Shown: positions 1 to 5,016 of the stretch, piece by piece | Layout: each line of letters starts with the position of its first letter | Numbering within the stretch: the first letter of the stretch is position 1 | Position numbers and translations under genes: made by a program | NCBI GenBank assembly: GCA_015490695.1 | Contig: WFXK01000250.1 | Span: 1-5,118 of the forward strand | Source of the DNA: Bacteroidota bacterium | GTDB lineage: Bacteria > Bacteroidota > Bacteroidia > SpSt-205 > S141-50 | Length of the DNA: 5,118 nt | Direction: 5' to 3' | The notes under the pieces: model-generated | What the model saw: the letters and a program-made list of their open reading frames with translations, nothing else | Databases searched by the model: none | What the model was told of the DNA's origin: nothing

Positions 1-833
1 TCATAATCCCATTGTAATATCCCTGCAGAATCTATCTTTGCTACATAGAGGTCTTTAAAGAGCTCGTGTTCCGAGATTTTAGGAGCTCCAAGGAATTCAG
101 CAAAGAGATTGACTAAGGCGATTATAAGGTCTGCTAATAGGTCATTTCTTTCTATTTCTGAGAAGGTATATCCAACAACTGCACAACCGCCATCTATTGT
201 TTGTACAGCAGCGTACGCTTCGTCCCAGCGAGTGTGATCAAAGCTGCAACCCCATTCTAAATTCCCAATAGAATCCAGTTTTACCACGTAAACATCCACT
301 CCTCGCTCTTTACGAAAGAAATTTTTCTTTCTAGAAGCCCGAGTATATCCTGTCACAAACCAACCACCATCAGCAGCAGGAGCTACAGTTAATTGCTCAT
401 TAATAGGTCCTTCCCCAATAGCAGTACACATAGACTTCTGTTTATCGGGTTTTACAAAAAGCATGGTGGTTTTACCACAACCACAAGCATTACAAGGTGT
501 AACGGAAATTACCCCTCCACTACTACCTGCTATTACCTTCAAACCTGCTTTTCCTTGTCCTTCTATAATCAGCCAATCTTGAGGAACGCTCCAAAGATAA
601 AAAACATCGGAGCAACCCGAAGCTAAATAAACTACTTCTTCTCCTTCACAAAAGGACGCCGGTCCTGTAATTTCAAGAGCACAGGTAGGCACTATACAAC
701 CATCAGGTCCAACTACTCCATAAGCACGCTTCATAAGCGTATCGTAAATCGATACCACAAGTGTATCTACATCTATATAACAACGCTGTGCATATAAAAG
801 AGTAATAAAACTTACCAGTATCTTAAATCTCAT
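1..833 (-). CDS. Secreted PKD-like / beta-propeller repeat protein, N-terminal part (runs off left edge)
   Basis: An open minus-strand frame starts with ATG at 833-831 and stays open for 277 codons to the window edge, so the C-terminus is missing. Residues 1-15 are a short basic-hydrophobic stretch ending LLYA, a plausible type I signal peptide cut before Q16. Residues about 53-122 resemble a PKD-like domain of Bacteroidota exoproteins (FCEGEEVVYLASGCS, then YLWSVP, then ISVTPCNACGCG). Two beta-propeller-type repeats follow: DGGWFVTGYT (155-164) with DVYVVKLDSIGNLEW (180-194), and DGGCAVVGYT (214-223) with DLYVAKIDSAGILQW (261-275). Such proteins are usually exported and often carry a C-terminal type IX sorting domain; whether this one does lies outside the window. 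Eleven cysteines, including a CxxCxC cluster at 114-119, suggest disulfides or metal binding. A hydrophobic insertion (about 229-260) lies inside the second repeat. The specific role is unknown; adhesion or surface binding is only a guess. Confidence 0.85.
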   Translation of the reverse strand, partial: MRFKILVSFITLLYAQRCYIDVDTLVVSIYDTLMKRAYGVVGPDGCIVPTCALEITGPASFCEGEEVVYLASGCSDVFYLWSVPQDWLIIEGQGKAGLKVIAGSSGGVISVTPCNACGCGKTTMLFVKPDKQKSMCTAIGEGPINEQLTVAPAADGGWFVTGYTRASRKKNFFRKERGVDVYVVKLDSIGNLEWGCSFDHTRWDEAYAAVQTIDGGCAVVGYTFSEIERNDLLADLIIALVNLFAEFLGAPKISEHELFKDLYVAKIDSAGILQWDY

Positions 834-853
834 AAGACTTTCTTTTGCGGAAA

Positions 854-861
854 CAAAAATA
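854..861 (-). promoter_or_regulatory. Possible -7 box for the minus-strand exoprotein gene
   Basis: The minus strand reads TATTTTTG here, a full match to the Bacteroidota -7 consensus TAnnTTTG, ending 20 nt before the ATG at 833. No TTG lies 19-21 nt further upstream, so the -33 half is missing or degenerate. In this AT-rich spacer a single 8-mer match could be chance. It would give a leader of roughly 15 nt. Confidence 0.4.
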
Positions 862-870
862 CAACTTATG

Positions 871-893
871 AAGAACATAATTATCTTGTTCTT
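871..893. promoter_or_regulatory. Inverted repeat over the ferritin -33 element, candidate operator
   Basis: AAGAACA (871-877) and TGTTCTT (887-893) form a perfect 7-bp inverted repeat with a 9-nt centre. The right arm overlaps the -33 TTG (886-888) of the ferritin promoter, and the element lies between the two divergent starts. A second palindrome, ATAATTAT (877-884), is nested off-centre within it. A repressor bound here could block the ferritin promoter and affect the divergent one. Iron- or peroxide-responsive regulators (Fur, PerR, DtxR types) are natural suspects for a ferritin gene, but the sequence is not a clear match to their known boxes. Confidence 0.35.
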
Positions 894-916
894 TTAAACA
901 AGGTACCATATCTTTG
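886..916 (+). promoter_or_regulatory. Bacteroidota-type promoter of the ferritin operon
   Basis: The -33 element TTG (886-888) is followed by a 20-nt spacer and the -7 element TATCTTTG (909-916), a complete match to TTG-N(19-21)-TAnnTTTG recognised by the Bacteroidota primary sigma factor. Only 8 nt separate the -7 box from the ferritin ATG at 925. Transcription should therefore begin within a few bases of the start codon, giving a leaderless or nearly leaderless mRNA. Confidence 0.8.
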
Positions 917-924
917 CTGCCATT

Positions 925-1416
925 ATGACACTTTCAGATTCCATAGAAAAAGCCCTTAACAAGCAATTTAATTTAGAGCTTTACTCTGCAAACTTCTATT
1001 TACAAATGGCTTCTTATTTTATTGTTAACGACCTCACAGGCTTTGGGCACTTTTTTATTAAACAATACGAAGAAGAACTCCAACATGCAAGAAAAATCTT
1101 TGAATATTTACATGAACGACAAGGGAATGTTCAAATAGCTGCCATTGATGCTCCAACACAGCACTATAATAGCTTTATAGAAGCCTTAGAAGCTGCGTTA
1201 GCCCATGAAAAAGAAGTAACAAAAGCCATTCATGAATTAGTAGAGTTATCGCTTAATGAAAAAGACTTTGCCACTTATACTTTTTTACAATGGTTTGTAT
1301 CGGAGCAAGTAGAGGAGGAAGCGCTTTTTAGCAATTTATTAGCGCAATTACGGCGAGCCGCTACCAACCCCGCCGCTCTCTACATGTTAGATAACACCCT
1401 TCATCAAAGAAAATGA
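925..1416 (+). CDS. ftnA: Non-haem ferritin, FtnA type
   Basis: A 163-residue cytosolic iron-storage ferritin, almost the length of E. coli FtnA (165). It oxidises Fe(II) at a di-iron centre and stores Fe(III) mineral inside a 24-subunit shell. By alignment with FtnA from memory, the ferroxidase ligands are all present: E18 (in NLELYSA), E51 and H54 (EEELQHA), E95 (AHEKE), Q128 and E131 (FLQWFVSEQVEEE). The neighbouring E127 and E130, equivalent to the third-iron site, are also kept, so an active enzyme is expected. The ATG at 925 is effectively forced: in frame upstream there is no ATG, GTG or TTG before the TAA at 895-897, and the next methionine (M28) would delete E18. No Shine-Dalgarno sequence is possible in the few transcribed bases predicted ahead of it. 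The stop overlaps the next gene's start by 4 nt (ATGA), so it is first in a three-gene operon. Bacterioferritin is unlikely because the sequence follows FtnA throughout. Confidence 0.95.
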   Translation: MTLSDSIEKALNKQFNLELYSANFYLQMASYFIVNDLTGFGHFFIKQYEEELQHARKIFEYLHERQGNVQIAAIDAPTQHYNSFIEALEAALAHEKEVTKAIHELVELSLNEKDFATYTFLQWFVSEQVEEEALFSNLLAQLRRAATNPAALYMLDNTLHQRK

Positions 1417-2306
1417 ATTTTGAAATCGGAGACGCTGTTGCCTTCCTCCATGAAGAAGGCAAAGGTATTATCCTTCAAATCTATCCCGATAAAACCGCCT
1501 TAATAAAAACCGATGAAGGCTTTACTATAAAAGTACCTCTAAAAGAACTGGTGCATAGGAAACCCAAAAAGCGTCCTAAACAACAAAAACAAAGCGTTGC
1601 TTCCTCGCTTCATTTACCTGCGGGAATTTATTTAGTTTTAGACCCCCAACATGCTCAAATGGAATATGCTCTTCACTTAATCAATCACCAAGATGCTGTT
1701 CTGTTGTTTGCCTTTTGGCATGAAAAAGAAGGGGTAAAAGTTTATGGAAAAATCCCAGCACACCATAGTCAACTGCTTTGGAGTGCCAGAAAAAGCTTAT
1801 TAGCAACTCCCCAACATTACCATTTCCATGCCCTTTGTATTGAAAAAGCGAAAGTTCGTTATATACAACACACATGGCGCATTGCAAGCCATTGGTTGCA
1901 ATCTAAGCCGCTACAGCTTCCTATGTTTTCCCATCCTGTTTATCTTCGTCCATTACAAGAGAAGAAAACCACCAAAGAAAAGCCAAAGCTTCAAGAGAAA
2001 AAGCCCTCTTCACCTCAACCTACTTTTTCCTCTGTTATTGATTTACATGCTGAGAAACTCTTAGGAACAGCACAAGAAGACCCTGCTATCATTTTTCAAT
2101 GTCAAATAGAGGCATTTGAGCGGGCATTAGACCAAGGGATTTTACACCAAAAACCTTATTTAATTGTTATTCATGGCATAGGAAATGGTAAATTAAAAGA
2201 AGCGATTCATAAACGATTGCGTCAGCATCCTTATGTAAAACGTTTTTATGTACTGCACGAGCCCCCCTTTAAAGGTGGTGCCACCCGAATTGAAATCGGC
2301 TTATGA
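1413..2306 (+). CDS. DUF2027 / Smr-domain protein
   Basis: A 297-residue protein with the architecture seen in Bacteroidota 'DUF2027 domain-containing' proteins, somewhat shorter than I recall for the family. Residues 1-49 form a small beta-rich module (FEIGDAVAFLHEEGKGII, then DEGFTIKVPLKELV) similar to SH3/KOW-like folds. A basic linker (50-60, KPKKRPKQQKQ) leads to the DUF2027 middle domain (about 66-181). A second charged linker, rich in K, E and P (182-203), leads to a C-terminal Smr domain (about 207-297) with IDLH at 209-212, HGIGNGKLK at 254-262 and GGATRIEI at 288-295. Smr domains, named for the C-terminus of MutS2, bind nucleic acid and in some proteins nick DNA or cleave RNA. The basic linkers fit nucleic-acid binding, but no MutS ATPase region is present, so this is not MutS2. 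The ATG overlaps the ferritin stop (ATGA) and the stop overlaps the next start (ATGA), so translation is probably coupled on both sides. The cellular role is not established. Confidence 0.88.
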   Translation: MNFEIGDAVAFLHEEGKGIILQIYPDKTALIKTDEGFTIKVPLKELVHRKPKKRPKQQKQSVASSLHLPAGIYLVLDPQHAQMEYALHLINHQDAVLLFAFWHEKEGVKVYGKIPAHHSQLLWSARKSLLATPQHYHFHALCIEKAKVRYIQHTWRIASHWLQSKPLQLPMFSHPVYLRPLQEKKTTKEKPKLQEKKPSSPQPTFSSVIDLHAEKLLGTAQEDPAIIFQCQIEAFERALDQGILHQKPYLIVIHGIGNGKLKEAIHKRLRQHPYVKRFYVLHEPPFKGGATRIEIGL

Positions 2307-3958
2307 GAACCTTTTGGAGTATTATCGCAGGCATTAGCTTTATCCTTTTTTTAAATATACCACCTTTATTTGACTGGGACGAAGTCAATTTTGCTGAAAT
2401 TGCCAGAGAAATGCTCATTACCAAAAACTTTTTGCAACCCCAAGTCAATTTCCAGCCTTTTTACGAAAAACCACCTTTGTTTTTTTGGCTTCAAGCACTA
2501 AGTATGGCACTGTTTGGTGTCAATGCCTTTGCTGCACGACTCCCTAATGCACTCATAGGTTTCTTAACCCTATTAGCTATTTACAAAACGATTAAAAACC
2601 TAACTTACAACCATCGCCTTGCTTGGATTGCTATGATGCTCTATGGTACCACCTTATTGCCGCATGCCTACTTCAAATCAGGAATTATAGACCCCACATA
2701 TAATTTTTTTACTTTTCTTGGTGTTATGGCATTGTTAAGCTATGAATACGAATGCTTTAAACAAGCTCCCGATTATCGCAAACTAAGATGGTTGCCATGG
2801 ATAGTAGGTTTTCTCTTAGGGCTCTCTACTTTGACTAAAGGTCCTGTGAATACTGCTTTGGTGTTTATCACTTATTTACTTTTTTGGCTACTAAGGCCTT
2901 GGATGCAATTCTCTACAAGGATTTCTTTTCCTTGGGAAGCATTGATAAACGCTGCTATCGCTTGGTTTATCACCGTTGGCTTGTGGTTTGTTCCGCTTAC
3001 TTTTCACTATGGAAAAGCTTTTATGCTTCATTTTATAAAATATCAGTGGGAACTTTACACCCAACCTGTAGCAACGCACGGACAACCTTTTTACTATCAT
3101 TTCATTGTACTTCTATTAGGTTGCGTGCCTGCTGTTGCTTTTTTCATCCCCGCCCTTGCCGCCCGATACACACAAACTGCTTATAAACTACTTCATAACT
3201 TTATGTTTCTATGGTTCTGGGTTATTTTACTAGTATTCTCTTTTGCGAAAACCAAAATTATTCACTACTCTTCTTTAACTTATTTCCCTATGGTCATTGT
3301 TGCCGCATTAGCCATAGAACACTGGATAGAACGCCGTAGTAAAATACCTACGATTACTTATGTGATTATTCTCATAGATTTTCTTTTATTCGGTATAGCA
3401 TTTTTGTTTATCCCAGTAATTGTTAATAATGTTGAAACCATTGCCAAACATTGGATAAAAGATCCTTTAACAAAAGCAGCACTAACTGTTCCCGTTAAAT
3501 GGAGTGGTTATGAGTTTCTCATTGGAATCTTTACCTTTATCGCTTTGATTGCTCTATTAGAATGTTTAAGAAGAAGACTACTAAAGCAGTTTTTAATTTG
3601 TTCATTATTATTCATGGCTATTTGGGTCAATATTATTTATTTTTTTATTGTTCCCAAAGTTGCTCAGTATAGTCAAGGTCCTGCCATTGCATTTTTTCAA
3701 TCCTTAAAAGGGAAAGACGTTTATGTAATTCCCTATGGTTATAAAACCTATGCAATTTATTTTTATACCGATAGGCAACCTTGGCAAGTTCCTCCCACAA
3801 AAGACCCTGCTCAATTGCTACGATATGGGAAACCCGTTTATTGTATTATGAAAATCCATAGTAAAAGGGATTTCGAAAAACATTATCCTATGTATCGTTT
3901 CTTATGGCAAAAAGGTTATTTCTGTGTCTTCTTCGCTGACAAAACTTCCTCTTCATGA
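2303..3958 (+). CDS. PMT/ArnT-like membrane glycosyltransferase
   Basis: A 551-residue polytopic inner-membrane protein of the GT-C fold (PMT_2/ArnT-like, GT39/GT83 group). Such enzymes transfer a sugar from a polyprenyl-phosphate donor to lipid A, another glycolipid or a protein on the periplasmic side. Diagnostic motifs are in the expected order. The first-loop acidic motif is FDWDEVNFAEIAREM (23-37), where the DE pair is the usual catalytic or metal region. Then come EKPPLFFW (55-62), an acidic D130 in the next loop, LTKGPV (177-182), QPFYYHF (261-267) before a helix, and SFAKTKIIHYS (313-323). I count about 12-13 hydrophobic segments between residues 5 and 452, followed by a soluble tail (about 453-551), as in ArnT relatives. 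The start overlaps the upstream stop by 4 nt (ATGA), so it is the last gene of the ferritin operon. The sugar and acceptor cannot be read from sequence, and calling it arnT would overreach. Confidence 0.88.
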   Translation: MRTFWSIIAGISFILFLNIPPLFDWDEVNFAEIAREMLITKNFLQPQVNFQPFYEKPPLFFWLQALSMALFGVNAFAARLPNALIGFLTLLAIYKTIKNLTYNHRLAWIAMMLYGTTLLPHAYFKSGIIDPTYNFFTFLGVMALLSYEYECFKQAPDYRKLRWLPWIVGFLLGLSTLTKGPVNTALVFITYLLFWLLRPWMQFSTRISFPWEALINAAIAWFITVGLWFVPLTFHYGKAFMLHFIKYQWELYTQPVATHGQPFYYHFIVLLLGCVPAVAFFIPALAARYTQTAYKLLHNFMFLWFWVILLVFSFAKTKIIHYSSLTYFPMVIVAALAIEHWIERRSKIPTITYVIILIDFLLFGIAFLFIPVIVNNVETIAKHWIKDPLTKAALTVPVKWSGYEFLIGIFTFIALIALLECLRRRLLKQFLICSLLFMAIWVNIIYFFIVPKVAQYSQGPAIAFFQSLKGKDVYVIPYGYKTYAIYFYTDRQPWQVPPTKDPAQLLRYGKPVYCIMKIHSKRDFEKHYPMYRFLWQKGYFCVFFADKTSSS

Positions 3959-3986
3959 CATAATTGCCTTTTAAAGGATAATATTT

Positions 3987-4039
3987 TTCATTTTATTGGC
4001 AGATTTCAATGGCATTTTATCAAAGTTCATTTAGTGGCA
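3987..4039 (+). repeat. Three TTCA...TGGCA direct repeats upstream of the hsp20 pair
   Basis: Within the 127-nt spacer 3959-4085 a degenerate unit occurs three times in the same orientation: TTCATTTTATTGGCA (3987-4001), TTCAATGGCA (4005-4014) and TTCATTTAGTGGCA (4026-4039). TGGCA cores begin at 3997, 4010 and 4035. They sit about 45-100 nt ahead of the first hsp20 start, where activator or repressor sites would be expected. No complete TTG-N(19-21)-TAnnTTTG promoter is present in this spacer. The best -7 look-alike, TAGTTATG (4040-4047), has one mismatch and no partner. The region must hold the hsp20 promoter unless transcription reads through from the operon upstream. Confidence 0.4.
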
Positions 4040-4085
4040 TAGTTATGGTTTAATGAAATAAATAGAAACTAAAAATAAAAGGGCT

Positions 4086-4523
4086 ATGTTGGTGAAAAGA
4101 GAACAAAATACGGGATTGCCCACGTTAACGGGCTGGATTGAAGATGTCTTTCGCGAATTAGAAGAGCAAAGCCGAAGAGTCTTCGGCATAGAAAGCGTTA
4201 TGCCACAAGTAGATTTAATAGAAGAAAAGGACCACTATCGTATTGAAATGGCTGCACCAGGCATGAAACCTGAAGACTTTGACATAGAATACTGCGACGG
4301 TGTCTTAACCATCAGCGGTGAACGGAAAATGGAGAAAAAAGAAGGTGATGACACTACTTATCACCGTGTGGAAACCTTCTATGGGAAATTTTCCCGTAGC
4401 TTCATGCTACCCGAAGATGCCCAAGGCAATAAAATCACTGCTGAGTACGAAAACGGTATCTTAAAAATCCGCATTCCCAAAGACAAAAAGAAATCTAAAA
4501 CGAAAAAAATTAAAATTAAATAG
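4086..4523 (+). CDS. Small heat-shock protein (Hsp20 / alpha-crystallin family), first of pair
   Basis: A 145-residue cytosolic ATP-independent chaperone that holds unfolding proteins in oligomeric assemblies. Residues 1-39 are the variable N-terminal arm. The alpha-crystallin domain spans about 40-132, with PQVDLIEEKDHYRIEMAAPG (40-59), FDIEYCDGVLTISGER (65-80), YHRVETFYGKFSRSFMLPE (92-110) and the family signature AEYENGILKIRIPK (119-132, A-x-n-GxL). The C-terminal extension is a lysine-rich linker (133-141) ending in I142-K-I144, the IxI motif that docks into neighbouring subunits. The ATG at 4086 follows an A-rich leader with a weak AAAAGGG 3-9 nt upstream. It lies 4 nt ahead of a second hsp20 and is presumably co-transcribed with it. 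No CIRCE element (HrcA site) was seen upstream. Confidence 0.95.
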   Translation: MLVKREQNTGLPTLTGWIEDVFRELEEQSRRVFGIESVMPQVDLIEEKDHYRIEMAAPGMKPEDFDIEYCDGVLTISGERKMEKKEGDDTTYHRVETFYGKFSRSFMLPEDAQGNKITAEYENGILKIRIPKDKKKSKTKKIKIK

Positions 4524-4527
4524 AGCT

Positions 4528-4947
4528 ATGGTAGCACAATTGATGACGCCAAAGATGCTAGAGGAGATGTTTGACGTATGGGGCAAGTTTTTCGGACGCC
4601 CTGAAATCGTCAGCGAAGACTCCACTTTCATCCCCAGAGCCGACATCTGGGAAAAAGACGACGCCTATTATATCCACTTGTTAGTCCCCGGATTAGACAA
4701 AAAAGACTTTGAAATCTCCTTAGAAGAAAATTTATTGACGATTCGGGGAGAGCGTAAAATACCAAGCGAACAAGGATTAAAATTCCACCGCTTAGAAACC
4801 CCTTATGGGCGCTTTGAAAGAACTTTCAAACTTCCGGAAAACATTCAAGAAGACAAAATTCAAGCAGTTTACGAACAAGGATTATTGAAATTAACCATTC
4901 CTAAAAAGAAAAAAGAAGTAACAAAAATTAAGGTACAAGTGAAATAA
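4528..4947 (+). CDS. Small heat-shock protein (Hsp20 / alpha-crystallin family), second of pair
   Basis: A 139-residue Hsp20 paralogue of the preceding gene. The N-terminal arm (1-35) is unlike that of its neighbour. The alpha-crystallin domain runs about 36-126, with PRADIWEKDDAYYIHLLVPG (36-55), FEISLEENLLTIRGERK (61-77), FHRLETPYGRFERTFKLPE (86-104) and the signature AVYEQGLLKLTIPK (113-126). The lysine-rich extension ends I134-K-V136, an IxI/V-type docking motif three residues from the C-terminus. Over residues 36-77, 18 of 42 positions match the first paralogue (its residues 40-81), so the duplication is old rather than recent. The loop after the GERK segment is several residues shorter here. 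The start is 4 nt after the upstream stop with no Shine-Dalgarno, so translation probably depends on the preceding gene. The stop codon abuts a strong terminator hairpin. Hetero-oligomers with the first protein are plausible but unproven. Confidence 0.95.
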   Translation: MVAQLMTPKMLEEMFDVWGKFFGRPEIVSEDSTFIPRADIWEKDDAYYIHLLVPGLDKKDFEISLEENLLTIRGERKIPSEQGLKFHRLETPYGRFERTFKLPENIQEDKIQAVYEQGLLKLTIPKKKKEVTKIKVQVK

Positions 4948-4975
4948 AGGGGCATACCAAAAGAGTATGCCCCTT
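4947..4975 (+). terminator. Rho-independent-type terminator of the hsp20 operon
   Basis: AAGGGGCATAC (4947-4957) pairs perfectly with GTATGCCCCTT (4965-4975): an 11-bp stem with a 7-nt loop, CAAAAGA. The stem begins at the last base of the second hsp20 stop codon and is followed by the T-rich but interrupted tail ATTTGTAT. No other hairpin in the window is as strong. Confidence 0.88.
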
Positions 4976-4977
4976 AT

Positions 4978-5008
4978 TTGTATAGTATCACCACATCCCC
5001 TAACTTTG
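4978..5008 (+). promoter_or_regulatory. Bacteroidota-type promoter of the right-edge gene
   Basis: The -33 element TTG (4978-4980) is followed by a 20-nt spacer and the -7 element TAACTTTG (5001-5008), again a full match to TTG-N(19-21)-TAnnTTTG. The -33 box lies in the T-rich tail of the preceding terminator, so terminator and promoter share bases. The -7 box ends 8 nt before the ATG at 5017, exactly as at the ferritin promoter, predicting a leaderless or nearly leaderless transcript. Confidence 0.75.
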
Positions 5009-5016
5009 GGGGTGGT
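4990..5016. promoter_or_regulatory. Imperfect inverted repeat around the -7 box, candidate operator
   Basis: ACCAC-AT-CCCC (4990-5000) and GGGG-GTGGT (5008-5016) form a 5+4 bp inverted repeat with a two-base bulge. The seven-base centre TAACTTT (5001-5007) is most of the -7 box, so a protein bound here would cover the promoter. It could form an RNA hairpin only in read-through transcripts, because it lies mostly upstream of the predicted transcription start. The C/G runs stand out in AT-rich surroundings. Confidence 0.35.

Noticed and set aside
393..626. Plus-strand open frame of 77 codons
   Set aside because: It lies antisense to the left-edge exoprotein, whose minus frame shows a signal peptide, PKD-like domain and propeller repeats. 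The plus-strand product is low-complexity with no domain or promoter.
1681..2064. Small open frames on both strands inside the DUF2027-Smr gene (1681-1887 minus, 1828-2064 plus)
   Set aside because: Both fall wholly within a gene with convincing domains, and their products show no recognisable features.
1413..2306. MutS2 or a defence-type nuclease
   Set aside because: Only the Smr domain is shared with MutS2; there are no Walker motifs or MutS core. The N-terminal half fits the ordinary Bacteroidota DUF2027 family, and no partner genes of a defence system are nearby.
2884..3186. Overlapping small frames inside the glycosyltransferase gene, on both strands
   Set aside because: They are out-of-frame readings of a membrane-protein coding sequence that carries all its family motifs in order.
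3967..3977. CCTTTTAAAGG palindrome followed by a T run after the glycosyltransferase gene, as a terminator
   Set aside because: The palindrome has a one-base centre. A real hairpin would have only about 4 bp with a 3-nt loop, too weak to call, so read-through into the hsp20 genes cannot be excluded.
4035..4051. Sigma-54-like promoter (TGGCATA then TGGT at -12) ahead of hsp20
   Set aside because: The -24 half matches TGGCA well, but the -12 half reads TGGT where TTGC is expected, losing the key GC. No activator gene or site supports it.
4461..4646. Minus-strand open frame across the hsp20-hsp20 junction
   Set aside because: It is antisense to the ends of two well-supported genes and has no promoter or domain evidence.
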